64,000 bases of DNA, from the NCBI RefSeq assembly GCF_017896165.1, contig NZ_JAFCNB010000011.1, forward strand, positions 62,001 through 126,000. Direction: 5' to 3'. This DNA comes from Microbispora oryzae (GTDB lineage: Bacteria; Actinomycetota; Actinomycetes; Streptosporangiales; Streptosporangiaceae). Under the pieces are notes generated by a model. That model made no database searches and had not been told where the DNA came from. It was given only the letters and a program-made list of their open reading frames with translations. The position numbers were made by a program, and so were the translations under genes. Position 1 is the first letter of the stretch. Each line of letters starts with the position of its first letter. Shown one piece after another: positions 10,471 to 19,234 of the stretch.

Positions 10471-11117
10471 TGGACTTTCTCGCTCTACCGTTGCCCGCAC
10501 TGCTGCAGGGGCTGGCCGTCACGTTCTTCCTGGGCCTGGCGTCCTTCGTCCTCGGCTCGGGTCTGGGCGCCGTCGTCGCGCTGGCCCGGATCTCGGCGGT
10601 CCTGCCGCTCCGGCTCGCGGCGGTCGCGTACGTCTCGGTGTTCCGGGGCACTCCCCTGCTCATCCAGATCATGCTGGTCTACTTCGGGCTGCCGCAGCTC
10701 GGCGTCAGGATTCCGCCCATCCCGTCGGCCATCCTGACCTTCACCCTCTACTCGGGCGCGTACCTCAGTGAGAACTTCCGGGGCGGCATCCTCGCGGTCG
10801 ACAAGGGCCAGTGGGAGGCCGCGAACTCGATGGGCCTGACCTACCGGCGCATGCTCGGCCGGATCATCTTCCCGCAAGCGATCAGGACCGCCCTGCCCGC
10901 GATCGGCAACCGGTTCATCGCCCTGATGAAGGACACGTCCCTCGCCTCGGCCATCACGGTCGTCGAGCTCACCCGTGTCGCGGAGAGCGCGGGCAGCTCC
11001 TCCTTCCGGTACGTCGAGGCGTTCGTCGCCGCCGCCGCCGGCTACTGGCTGATCAACACCGCACTGTCGCTCGGACAGGCGGCACTCGAACGACGCATGG
11101 GAAGGGCGTACGCATGA
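10470..11117 (+). CDS. ABC transporter permease, polar amino acid family
   Basis: A 215-residue inner-membrane permease of the HisM/GlnP type with about five hydrophobic segments. The ATPase-contact EAA loop reads EAANSMGLTYRRMLGRIIFPQA. VFRGTPLLIQIMLVYFGLP is the conserved segment of this family. TGATG overlap with the binding-protein gene and ATGA overlap with the ATPase gene place it in one operon. Confidence 0.92.
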   Translation: MDFLALPLPALLQGLAVTFFLGLASFVLGSGLGAVVALARISAVLPLRLAAVAYVSVFRGTPLLIQIMLVYFGLPQLGVRIPPIPSAILTFTLYSGAYLSENFRGGILAVDKGQWEAANSMGLTYRRMLGRIIFPQAIRTALPAIGNRFIALMKDTSLASAITVVELTRVAESAGSSSFRYVEAFVAAAAGYWLINTALSLGQAALERRMGRAYA

Positions 11118-11911
11118 CGGACAGGAACGCGATCGACGCGCATGGGCTCCACAAGCGTTTCGGCGACCTCCAGGTGCTGAAGAGTGTCGACCTCTCGGTG
11201 CGCAGCGGCGAGGTCGTCGTCATCATGGGCCCCTCGGGCTCGGGCAAGACCACGCTGCTGCGCTGCCTCAACCTCCTCGAACGGCCCGACGCCGGCACCG
11301 TCACGGTCCGCGGCCGTACGGTCGACTGCTCGGCGCGCGGCTCCGGCCGGGGCCGGGCCCGGCTCATCCGGGACATCCGGATCCGGACCGCCATGGTGTT
11401 CCAGCAGTACAACCTCTTCCCGCACATGACCGTGCTGCAGAACGTCGTGGAGGGGCCGCTGTCCGTACGTCGGCTGCCCCGCCCCTACGCCGTCGAGGTC
11501 GGCGAACGGCTGCTGGAACGCGTCGGCCTCGCCGACAAGCGCGACGAGTACCCGTCCCGGCTGTCCGGCGGCCAGAAGCAGCGGGTCGCCATCGCGAGGG
11601 CGCTGGCCATGGACCCGGAGGTCGTCCTGCTCGACGAACCCACCTCATCGCTCGACCCGGAGCTGCGCGGCGAGGTGCTCCAGGTCCTGCGGGACCTTGC
11701 CGCCCGGGGCACGACGATGGTGATCGTCACCCACGAGATCGCCTTCGCCCGCGAGGTCGCCGACCGCGTCCTGTTCATGGACAGCGGCTACATCCTGGAG
11801 GAGCAGCCGCCCCGCACGTTCTTCACCGACCCCGCGAGCACCCGGGTCAGGTCCTTCCTGCGTCTCATGACCGGCGTGGAGTCGCAGCCCGAGCTGGGCG
11901 CGGCGGGGTGA
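11114..11911 (+). CDS. ABC transporter ATPase, polar amino acid family
   Basis: A 265-residue GlnQ/HisP-type ATPase. Walker A GPSGSGKTT, Q-loop FQQYNLFPHMTVLQNV, signature LSGGQKQRVAIARAL, Walker B VVLLDEPTSSLDPE and the switch His in VTHEIAFA are all intact. It ends with the typical FFTDPASTRVRSFL. It completes an importer whose genes follow the ZIP and CDF metal transporters without a promoter-sized gap. Confidence 0.94.
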   Translation: MTDRNAIDAHGLHKRFGDLQVLKSVDLSVRSGEVVVIMGPSGSGKTTLLRCLNLLERPDAGTVTVRGRTVDCSARGSGRGRARLIRDIRIRTAMVFQQYNLFPHMTVLQNVVEGPLSVRRLPRPYAVEVGERLLERVGLADKRDEYPSRLSGGQKQRVAIARALAMDPEVVLLDEPTSSLDPELRGEVLQVLRDLAARGTTMVIVTHEIAFAREVADRVLFMDSGYILEEQPPRTFFTDPASTRVRSFLRLMTGVESQPELGAAG

Positions 11912-12006
11912 TCTCGCCCCGCCGGCGGACCGGAGGACCGGGGGACCGGAGGCGGGCGCGGTAGCCTGCTGTCTTCCCGTAGAGCGAAGTGGGCGGAGAG
12001 CTTGCG

Positions 12007-12417
12007 GTGCGCCTGGGCAACCTGGAACGTTCGATCATGGAGGCGCTGTGGAGCCGCCCCGGCGGCGCGCTCGCGCAGGACCTGTCGCAGGAGCTCGACT
12101 CGCGTCCCGCCGTCACGACGGTCCTCACCGTGCTGGTCCGGTTGACCCGTAAGGGCCTGGTGCGGCGCGAACGTGTCGGCCGCGCGCACCTCTACTTCGC
12201 CACGGGAGACAGGGACGGCTACGTCGCGGAGACCATGCGCGCCGCGCTCGACGAGGCGGAGGACGTCGAGGCGGCTGTGAGCCGTTTCGTCGGCACGGTC
12301 TCCCCGGAGGTGGCGGAGGCGCTGCGGGAAGCCCTGCGGGAGGCACCGCGGGAGGCACCGCGGAAGACTCCCCGGGAAACGCTGGACGGCCGGCGCGACG
12401 TCGGGGAGCACCGATGA
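12007..12417 (+). CDS. BlaI/MecI-family repressor
   Basis: A winged-helix repressor of about 136 residues starting LGNLERSIMEALW, the conserved BlaI N-terminus. GTG 12007 has GGAGAG six bases upstream and is preferred over GTG 11989. The C-terminal tail is an Arg-Glu-Ala-Pro repeat (LREALREAPREAP) encoded by near-identical 12-bp units around 12325-12375, unusual for the family. Its stop overlaps the ATG of an M56 peptidase gene, the classic BlaI-BlaR1 pair. It probably binds the TTCTAC-N5-GTAGAA sites at 13382. Confidence 0.9.
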   Translation: MRLGNLERSIMEALWSRPGGALAQDLSQELDSRPAVTTVLTVLVRLTRKGLVRRERVGRAHLYFATGDRDGYVAETMRAALDEAEDVEAAVSRFVGTVSPEVAEALREALREAPREAPRKTPRETLDGRRDVGEHR

Positions 12418-13358
12418 TCATGTGGGTCGTGGCGGCCGGCCTCGCACTGCTGCCCGTCGTGATGAACGGAAGGTCGGCGGCTCGCTTCGCCTCCGCGCGG
12501 TGGACGTCGCACCATCCGCGCGCGGCGCTGCTCACCTGGCAGGCGATGGGCGTCGCCGGGGGCCTGGCCGCCGTGGGCGTCGGGCTGGTGGTGGCCGTCG
12601 CGCCCCTCGCCGCGGTGTTTCCCCACGGCGCGCACGTCCTCGGTCGTCAGATAGTCGCGGGCCGCGGCCTCGACGGGCTGGGCCCCGCCCAGGTCGTCGC
12701 GCTGGCCTGGTCCGCCACCCTCCTGACGTGGCTGCTCGCCCACACCGTACGAACGGCCGTGCGGGTCACGGGCGAACAGCGCCGGCTGCGCCTGATGGTC
12801 GGCCTGGTGGCCGACCGCCTCGACGAGCACGACGCGTACGTGATCCCCGACCCGCGTCCCGCGGCGTACTGTGTGCCCGGCAGGCGCGCGCACGTGGTGC
12901 TGAGCCGTGGGGCGCTTCGGCTTCTGGACGAGCCGCAGTTGCGCGCGGTGCTCGAACACGAGCGGGCACATGCGGCGGGACGGCACGATCTGGCACTGCT
13001 CCCGTTCCTGGCCTGCGCTCGCGCCTTCCCCTGGCTGCCGTGGGCCCGGGTGGCCAGGCAGGCGGTTCCGCCGCTGCTGGAGATGCTGGCCGACGATCGC
13101 GCCCGGAGACGGTACGGCGATCGGGTGCTCGCCGAGGCGCTCGTCCGCATGGCGGTGCCGGCCGGTGAGGGCGCCGGCGGCGCCCCCGCCCTCGCGGACG
13201 TGGCCGTGCTGCACCGGGTGGAGCGGCTGACGCGGGTCCGCCCTCCGGGTTCGCGGTGGCGGGCGGTCGCGGCGTGTGCCGTGGCCGCCGTGCTGCTGAG
13301 CGGTCCCGTGGCGGTGTTCCTCGCGCCGCTGCTCTGCGTGACCGTCTGGCGCGGCTGA
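12414..13358 (+). CDS. BlaR1-like M56 membrane metallopeptidase
   Basis: A 314-residue protein with three or four membrane segments and a gluzincin motif HERAH (in LEHERAHAAGRHD). M56 peptidases paired with BlaI normally cleave the repressor after a signal. There is no penicillin-binding sensor domain as in staphylococcal BlaR1, so the input is unknown. The ATG lies in the BlaI stop (ATGA). Copper or redox stress is a plausible signal because of the downstream DUF305/DUF3105 genes. Confidence 0.9.
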   Translation: MIMWVVAAGLALLPVVMNGRSAARFASARWTSHHPRAALLTWQAMGVAGGLAAVGVGLVVAVAPLAAVFPHGAHVLGRQIVAGRGLDGLGPAQVVALAWSATLLTWLLAHTVRTAVRVTGEQRRLRLMVGLVADRLDEHDAYVIPDPRPAAYCVPGRRAHVVLSRGALRLLDEPQLRAVLEHERAHAAGRHDLALLPFLACARAFPWLPWARVARQAVPPLLEMLADDRARRRYGDRVLAEALVRMAVPAGEGAGGAPALADVAVLHRVERLTRVRPPGSRWRAVAACAVAAVLLSGPVAVFLAPLLCVTVWRG

Positions 13359-13381
13359 TCCCCGGCTTTACGACCGCCATA

Positions 13382-13416
13382 TTCTACGTTCTGTAGAACT
13401 TCTACCCATCGTAGAA
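13382..13416. promoter_or_regulatory. Tandem BlaI-type operator, TTCTAC-N5-GTAGAA twice
   Basis: Two perfect inverted repeats, TTCTAC-N5-GTAGAA at 13382-13398 and 13400-13416, start 18 bp apart. They lie 22 bp before the DUF3105 gene and just after the BlaI/M56 pair. BlaI sites are usually TACA/TGTA-type dyads, so this arrangement fits cooperative repressor binding. No equally good copy precedes the blaI gene; only a half-site GTAGAG is seen near 11979. Confidence 0.75.
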
Positions 13417-13437
13417 ACAAGCGACGGGAGAAGCCCC

Positions 13438-14049
13438 ATGAGCGGAACGGAGCAGGGGACCAGAAAGGAGCGCCTCTCCCATCTGCAGGCCAGGCAGCGG
13501 AGGGCCGAGCGGTGGCGCAAGGTGACCCTGGCCGGTGTCTCGACCGTTCTGGCGGGTGGGGTCGCCGTCACCGGCGTCGTCCTTTTCCTCAACGAGAGGA
13601 AGAAGACGTCGCTCGACGCCGTGGCGACCTACTCCGTCAAGCAGCGCAACCACACCACCGCGCCGGTCAGATATCCGCAGTCACCGCCGGTCGGCGGCGA
13701 CCACGATCCGACCTGGATCAACTGCGGGGTCTACGACCAGCCGCTGCGCAGCGAGAACGTGGTCCACGCCCAGGAGCACGGCGCCGTCTGGATCACCTAC
13801 GCCCCCGATCTCCCCCAGTCCGATCTGGAGCGGGTCCGCGCCCTGGTGGCCGGGCGCGACTACGTCGTCCTCTCTCCGTTCCCGGGCCAGCCGGCGGCCG
13901 TCATCGCCAGCGCCTGGGGCCGGCAACTGATCCTGGACGGCCCGGACGATCCCCGGCTCGCCCGGTTTGTCCGAGCCCACGCGAACAGCCCACTGGCCCC
14001 CGAACCCGGCGCTCCATGCAGCGGAGGAACGGGGGAGCCCGTCGCATGA
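13438..14049 (+). CDS. DUF3105 membrane-anchored protein
   Basis: A 203-residue protein with one N-terminal membrane helix (about residues 30-52) and an exported DUF3105 domain: YPQSPPVGGDHDPTWINCG, then HAQEHGAVWITYAPDLP. The function of DUF3105 is not known; conserved His, Asp and Cys residues suggest metal binding. It is translationally coupled to the DUF305 gene and stands behind the tandem operator. Confidence 0.85.
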   Translation: MSGTEQGTRKERLSHLQARQRRAERWRKVTLAGVSTVLAGGVAVTGVVLFLNERKKTSLDAVATYSVKQRNHTTAPVRYPQSPPVGGDHDPTWINCGVYDQPLRSENVVHAQEHGAVWITYAPDLPQSDLERVRALVAGRDYVVLSPFPGQPAAVIASAWGRQLILDGPDDPRLARFVRAHANSPLAPEPGAPCSGGTGEPVA

Positions 14050-14720
14050 CGTCGATCAGACGTCGCGCGGTCGCGGTCGTACTCGCTGTGACCGTCACCG
14101 TGGCCGTCACAGTGGCGGTCGTCGTGACCGGCGCGGCGGTGTTCGGCGGCCCGGCCGACGACTCGGCGGACGCCGGGTTCGCCCGGGACATGCAGGTCCA
14201 TCACGCGCAGGCGGTGCGGATGGCGATGATCGTGCGCGACCGGACGAGCGACGAGGAGGTGCGGACGCTCGCCTACGACATCGCGCTCACCCAGCAGCAG
14301 CAGATCGGCCAGATGTTCGCCTGGCTCGACCAGTGGGGGCTGCCGCAGACCTCCCTCGCCCCTCCCATGGCGTGGGCGGCGCAGGGCCATGCGGCCATGA
14401 ACCACACGGGTGCCGCGATGCCAGGGATGGCGACCTCCGCCCAGTTGCAGCGGCTGGGGGAAGCCCGGGACCGCGCGGCGGAGACGCTGTTCCTCCAGCT
14501 GATGATCGCTCATCACCGTGGCGGCGTGGACATGGCGCGTGCCGTGTTGCGGAGCGGCGACGACGGTCGCGTACGCCGTCTGGCCGGGGCGATCGTGACG
14601 GCCCAGGCAGCGGAGATCTCACTGATGGAGCGCATGCTGTCAGCCCGGGAGGCTGGACAGGGAGCCCGACAGGAGACCGGCCGGGAGAACACGCACGGCG
14701 GCGGGGTCAGCCACGGCTGA
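14046..14720 (+). CDS. DUF305 exported protein
   Basis: A 224-residue exported protein with an N-terminal hydrophobic segment and two ferritin-like DUF305 halves: FARDMQVHHAQAVRMA and LMIAHHRGGVDMA. Between them is a Met/His segment (HAAMNHTGAAMPGM) that resembles copper-binding loops. DUF305 proteins recur in copper and metal resistance loci. The ATG overlaps the DUF3105 stop. The gene runs 14 bp into the convergent zinc-ribbon gene. Confidence 0.88.
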   Translation: MTSIRRRAVAVVLAVTVTVAVTVAVVVTGAAVFGGPADDSADAGFARDMQVHHAQAVRMAMIVRDRTSDEEVRTLAYDIALTQQQQIGQMFAWLDQWGLPQTSLAPPMAWAAQGHAAMNHTGAAMPGMATSAQLQRLGEARDRAAETLFLQLMIAHHRGGVDMARAVLRSGDDGRVRRLAGAIVTAQAAEISLMERMLSAREAGQGARQETGRENTHGGGVSHG

Positions 14721-15291
14721 CCAGTGCGTCGAGCAGCCGGACCGCCGTCTCGTACGTGGGGTTGTCCCTCAGCAGGGCGCTCGCGCGCTGCGCCTCTTCG
14801 GTCGTCGGCAGATAGCCGACGAGCAGCGCCGGAAGGAGGACGCGGCGGACGAGGAGCTCCCGCGCGGAGAGCGCGTGAGGACGCCGGACGACCGACACGT
14901 TCACCCGGATCGCGTGCTCGTTCCCCGGGGGAACCCCCGGCCGGTCGACCTCGATCGCGACGTAGCGGAAGCCGTTCGCGAAATCGCACGGCCCGCATCC
15001 GGCCGGTCCCCGGCTCAGCCTGCCTCCGCACTCCGGACAGGTCAGGCGGTCGTACGCGGCGTCGACCACCCGCCAGTCGTGCCGGTCGGGCTCGCCGACG
15101 ACCATCCCGGCCACCGACCGCTCGTCATCCGGGCTGAGGGTGCCGAACTCACGGCCGAGCCAGTCCCGCCAGCGCTCCTCGACGATGTCGTCCACAAGCT
15201 GTGTACAACGCGGGCAGCCGGGCGCGCCGCTGTACTCGTAGCCGCCGCAGGCCGGGCACGTCCGGAGCGTGTCGCCCACTGAAGGCCGCAT
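14707..15291 (-). CDS. Zinc-ribbon-containing hypothetical protein
   Basis: A 194-residue protein with three CxxC pairs: CPAC/CPRC near the N-terminus, then CPEC and CGPC around residues 85-102, which look like two zinc ribbons. The C-terminal half has no recognised domain. GGGAGGGA five bases before ATG 15291 supports the start. It converges on the DUF305 gene. Function unknown. Confidence 0.7.
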   Translation of the reverse strand: MRPSVGDTLRTCPACGGYEYSGAPGCPRCTQLVDDIVEERWRDWLGREFGTLSPDDERSVAGMVVGEPDRHDWRVVDAAYDRLTCPECGGRLSRGPAGCGPCDFANGFRYVAIEVDRPGVPPGNEHAIRVNVSVVRRPHALSARELLVRRVLLPALLVGYLPTTEEAQRASALLRDNPTYETAVRLLDALVSRG

Positions 15292-15388
15292 CGGATCCCT
15301 CCCCTGCCCACTGCGTACCGCTGGGCATCACTGGGAAACACTGGCTATCACGGGGCGACGCCGGCCATCGAGCGAATTTCCGCCCGCG

Positions 15389-16312
15389 TCACACCGTGCG
15401 GGGGGCGGGACCGGAAGCCGGGCCCGGAGCCGGGCCGGAAGTAATGCCGGAGACCGCGGTGGCGCGCAGGAACGCCTCGGCGAACGTGCGGGCGACCTCC
15501 TCCAGGGGAGGCAGGATGTCGCCCAGCGACTCCTGAAGGGCGGGGCGCAGCAGCATGTGCCCGACCATGGGCCCGAACATCAGCTGGATGAGCAGCGGCA
15601 CGGGGAGCGGACGCAGCCGACCGGCCCCGATCTGGGAGCTCAGCAGCGAGTTGAGGCTCGCGAACATCCGCGGCAGGTTGGCCTTGAGCGTCCGGGCGGC
15701 CGGGCCGTCCGGACGCGAGAGCAGGTCGCCGAAGATGGCCGGCAGGACACGCGGTTCCCGGAGGAACGCCTCGACCAACGCGCGATAGATCGCATGAACG
15801 GTGTCCTCGATCCGCTCGGGCGGATCGGCGGCCAGGGCCTCCAGGTCGGGCAGGGGGAGGTACCGGTCGAACATGACGGCCAGCAGGCCGTCCCTGCCAC
15901 CGAAGATCGCATGGAGGCTGGTCGGCGAGCAGCGCGCGGCCGCGGCCACGGCCTCCAGCGTCACCGCCCCGAGCCCCTCCTGGTTGATCAGCGTGGCCGC
16001 CGCGTCGAGCGCCCGGTCGCGCACCGGCGGGCGTCCGCCGGGATCGAACCCGGCCGCGCGCACCGCCTCGTCCAGCGTGGTCCGTGACCCGCCGATCCTG
16101 CGCAGCAGCGTGCTGCGCGAGATGCCGGCCGCCGCGGCGATCTCACCCAGCGACACCTCGGCGACGTCGGTGCCGTGCTCCTCGGCCGCCGCGAGTGCCG
16201 CGTTCACCAGCGCCGGATCCACCAGCGCCGGATCCACCAGCGCCGGATCCACCAGCGCCGGATCCACCAGCGCCGCGTCCACCGGCGCCGGGTCCACCGG
16301 GGCGGCGTTCAT
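15389..16312 (-). CDS. TetR/AcrR-family regulator with two HTH units
   Basis: A regulator of about 307 residues. After a repeated VDPAL segment come two TetR-like helix-turn-helix units: VSLGEIAAAAGISRSTLLRRI and, about 50 residues later, VTLEAVAAAARCSPTSLHAIF followed by GGRDGLLAVMFDRY. The rest resembles a TetR ligand-binding domain. A double HTH is uncommon. ATG 16312 is taken as start; TTG 16336 and GTG 16327 are alternatives. It is divergent from an FAD monooxygenase gene, its likely target. Confidence 0.82.
   Translation of the reverse strand: MNAAPVDPAPVDAALVDPALVDPALVDPALVDPALVNAALAAAEEHGTDVAEVSLGEIAAAAGISRSTLLRRIGGSRTTLDEAVRAAGFDPGGRPPVRDRALDAAATLINQEGLGAVTLEAVAAAARCSPTSLHAIFGGRDGLLAVMFDRYLPLPDLEALAADPPERIEDTVHAIYRALVEAFLREPRVLPAIFGDLLSRPDGPAARTLKANLPRMFASLNSLLSSQIGAGRLRPLPVPLLIQLMFGPMVGHMLLRPALQESLGDILPPLEEVARTFAEAFLRATAVSGITSGPAPGPASGPAPRTV
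16205..16309. repeat. 15-bp tandem repeat coding VDPAL
   Basis: The unit CACCAGCGCCGGATC (plus strand) is present four times perfectly (16205-16264) and three more times with changes to 16309. It encodes the pentapeptide repeat at the N-terminus of the TetR-type protein on the minus strand and is likely variable in length. Confidence 0.92.
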
Positions 16313-16488
16313 CGGGGGCCTGTCCACGAGGCCCAATGGTACTGCTTCTCATATGAACCTCATCCGTGTATCGTCTACAGCAGGATCTCATCAGTTAGTG
16401 AATTACGGTGCCGGCCCGAGCGGAGCCGCCGCCCCGTTCGCCGAAGTACGGCCCCCGCCAGATGGGGCCGGCACGAGGAGGGATCGAC

Positions 16489-17769
16489 ATGAGTACGGAG
16501 CGCACCGGCGTCCTCGTCTGCGGGGGCGGACCCGCGGGCATGATGCTCGGCCTGCTGCTGGCCAGGGCGGGAGTGGCGGTCACCGTGCTGGAGAAGCACG
16601 GCGACTTCCTCCGTGACTTCCGCGGGGACACCGTCCACCCCGCGACTGTCCGGCTCATGGACGAGCTGGGCCTGGGCGACCGCTTCCAGACGCTGCCGCA
16701 CAGCAGGCTGGGCAACGTCTCACTCCCCACCCCCGACGGCGGTCTGGTCCGGATCGCCGACTTCACGGCGCTCCCGGCTCCGTACAACTACGTCGCGATG
16801 GTGCCCCAGTGGGACCTGCTCGATCTGCTCGCCCGGGAGGCCGGTCGGGAGCCCGGGTTCGAGCTGCGCATGAAGACCGAGGCGGTCGGGCTGGTCAGAG
16901 ACGGCGGCAAGGTCGCCGGGGTCAGATACCGCACGGCCGACGGACATGAGGGGGAGATCCGCGCCGAGCTGACGGTCGCCTGCGACGGCAGGCACTCCGC
17001 CCTCCGGAGAGACGCCGGCCTGGTGCCCAAGGAGTTCCCGGTGCCGTTCGACGTCTGGTGGTTCCGTCTGCCGAAGAAGCCCGAGGAGCGCGGTGTGCCC
17101 GCCGGGCTCACGCCGATCGGCCGGGGCGCCGAGGGGCTGCTCGCCCTCGACCGCGACGACTATTACCAGCTGGCCTACTTCGCCCCGAAGGGCTCCGATC
17201 CCCGGCTGCGTGCCGAGGGAGTGGAGCGCTTCCGCGAGCGCGTGGCCCGGCTGCGCCCCGATCTCGCCGACCGCGTCGGCCATATCGCGAGCATGGACGA
17301 GGTGTTCACGCTCGACGTGAAACTCAACCGGCTCAGGCGGTGGTATCTCGACGGGTTGCTCCTCATCGGCGACGCCGCGCACGCCATGTCGCCCGCGGGC
17401 GGAGTCGGCATCAACCTCGCGATCCAGGACGCGGTGGCCGCGGCGACGATCCTGGCCGAGCCCCTCCGGCGGCACGACGTGTCCCTCGCCGACCTGGCCG
17501 CCGTGCAACGGCGCAGGCGGCCTCCCACCGTGATCGTCCAGAGCATGCAGCGCCTGCTCCAGCGGGTCATGTTCGAGCGGCAGTTCGCGGGTAAGCGGTC
17601 CGGCCCGCCCAGGCTTCTCCTCCTGTTCGGCCGGGTCTTTCCCCGGATCCGCGTCGGAGCCGCGCGCCTCATCGGCTTCGGGCCCCGCCCGGAGCACGCG
17701 CCTGCCTTCGCCCGCCGCCGGCCGGCCGGGACGGATTCAGCGCCCGTGGAGGAGGCTCAGCACGGGTAG
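16489..17769 (+). CDS. FAD-dependent aromatic-type monooxygenase
   Basis: A 426-residue class A flavoprotein hydroxylase. The Rossmann motif GGGPAGMMLG, a central DG motif (ACDGRHSALR) and the FAD-binding GDAAHAMSPAGGVGINLAIQD are intact. ATG 16489 follows AGGAGGG. Relatives hydroxylate aromatic substrates, polyketides or antibiotics such as rifampicin and tetracycline. The divergent TetR-type gene suggests substrate induction. Substrate not predictable. Confidence 0.9.
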   Translation: MSTERTGVLVCGGGPAGMMLGLLLARAGVAVTVLEKHGDFLRDFRGDTVHPATVRLMDELGLGDRFQTLPHSRLGNVSLPTPDGGLVRIADFTALPAPYNYVAMVPQWDLLDLLAREAGREPGFELRMKTEAVGLVRDGGKVAGVRYRTADGHEGEIRAELTVACDGRHSALRRDAGLVPKEFPVPFDVWWFRLPKKPEERGVPAGLTPIGRGAEGLLALDRDDYYQLAYFAPKGSDPRLRAEGVERFRERVARLRPDLADRVGHIASMDEVFTLDVKLNRLRRWYLDGLLLIGDAAHAMSPAGGVGINLAIQDAVAAATILAEPLRRHDVSLADLAAVQRRRRPPTVIVQSMQRLLQRVMFERQFAGKRSGPPRLLLLFGRVFPRIRVGAARLIGFGPRPEHAPAFARRRPAGTDSAPVEEAQHG

Positions 17770-17782
17770 GGCGGGCGGGGAC

Positions 17783-18994
17783 TCAGCGCCGGTAGCCGGC
17801 CAGGAACGTGCCGATGCGCCCGATCGCCTCCTCCAGGTCGTCGGCGCGCTGCAGGGTGACGATCCGGAAATGGTCGGGCCGCGGCCAGTTGAATCCGGTG
17901 CCCTGGACGACGAGGATGTGCTCCTTTTCCAGGAGGTCCAGGACGAGCCGGACGTCGTCCGTGACCGGGTACATCTCCGGATCCAGGCGCGGAAAGACAT
18001 ACAGGGCACCGGCGGGCTTGACGCAGCTCACCCCGGGGATCTCGTTCAGCCGCTTCCACGCGCGCTCTCGTTGCTCCCACAGGCGTCCGCCCGGCCGGAC
18101 CAAGGCGTCGATGCTCTGCGCGCCGGTGAGCGCGGCCCGGATCGCGTGCTGGCCGGGCACGTTGGCGCACAGCCGCATGTTGGTCAGGATCTCCAGACCC
18201 TCGATGTACGACTGCGCCCGCCGCTTGGGCCCGGTGATGATCATCCAACCCGAGCGGTACCCGCATACGCGGTAGGTCTTCGACAGCCCGGAGAAGGTGA
18301 GGGTGAGCACGTCGTCGGCGAGTGACGCGATCGACGTGTGCACCGCCTCGTCGTAGAGGATGCGGTCGTAGATCTCGTCGGCGAAGACGACCAGATTGTG
18401 GCGCCGGGCGAGGTCGAGCAGCCGGCGCAGCAGGTCGGGCGGGTAGACCGCCCCGGTGGGGTTGTTCGGGTTGATGATCACCAGCGCCTTGGTCCGCTCG
18501 GTGATCTTCGCGGCGATGTCGTCGGGGTCGGGGAACCACGACTCGTCCTCGCAGCAGACGTAGTGGACCGGCCTGCCGCCGCTGAGCGACACCGCCGCCG
18601 ACCAGAGCGGGTAGTCCGGCGCGGGGACGAGGACCTCGTCGCCGTTGTTGAGCAGGGCCTGGGCGGCCATCACGATCAGCTCGGAGACGCCGTTGCCGAG
18701 GTAGACATCGTCCGGTCCCAGCCCGGTGATCCCCCGCCTCTCGTAGAGGTCGACGACGGCCGTGCGGGCGGCGAGCAGGCCCTTGGAGTCGCCGTACCCG
18801 TGCGCGAGCGGCAGGCTCCGGACCATGTCCTCGACGATCTCGGGAGGAGCCTCGAAGCCGAACGGCGCCGGATTGCCGATGTGCAGCTTGAGGATGCTGT
18901 GCCCCTGCGCCTCGAGCTCGGCTGCGCGTTTCAACACAGGACCGCGAATATCGTAACAGACGTTTGTTAGCTTGTCGGATTGGCCTATCAACAT
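17783..18994 (-). CDS. alaA: PLP aminotransferase, AlaA-like
   Basis: A 403-residue class I/II aminotransferase. PLP contacts are visible: NPNNPTGAVY, DEIYDRILYD and the Schiff-base Lys in SGLSKTYRVCGYRSGW. Overall sequence (start QSDKLTNVCYDIRGPV) matches the E. coli AlaA group, which makes alanine from pyruvate and glutamate. No ribosome-binding site is seen; a TAGAAT box ends six bases before the ATG, which suggests a leaderless mRNA. It converges on the monooxygenase gene. Confidence 0.9.
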   Translation of the reverse strand: MLIGQSDKLTNVCYDIRGPVLKRAAELEAQGHSILKLHIGNPAPFGFEAPPEIVEDMVRSLPLAHGYGDSKGLLAARTAVVDLYERRGITGLGPDDVYLGNGVSELIVMAAQALLNNGDEVLVPAPDYPLWSAAVSLSGGRPVHYVCCEDESWFPDPDDIAAKITERTKALVIINPNNPTGAVYPPDLLRRLLDLARRHNLVVFADEIYDRILYDEAVHTSIASLADDVLTLTFSGLSKTYRVCGYRSGWMIITGPKRRAQSYIEGLEILTNMRLCANVPGQHAIRAALTGAQSIDALVRPGGRLWEQRERAWKRLNEIPGVSCVKPAGALYVFPRLDPEMYPVTDDVRLVLDLLEKEHILVVQGTGFNWPRPDHFRIVTLQRADDLEEAIGRIGTFLAGYRR

Positions 18995-19234
18995 GGCGGA
19001 ATTCTAACGGCACCCTTTTATGCGGGGCGGTGGCGGTCTGAATGTTTCAGCTGGCCGGTATATGTGCGGGATATCCGAACAATTAGTGAGGGCTTTCTGT
19101 TGGACCGGGCACCATATGGTCGCGAGCCGATCAAGAACGTGTGGTTGTGGACTTCATCAGAACCAGCTGTTGGACTTCTGCCCGACCGCCCGGCGATCCT
19201 GGGTCACGAGCCCAGACGACAGGAGGAGCGGACC

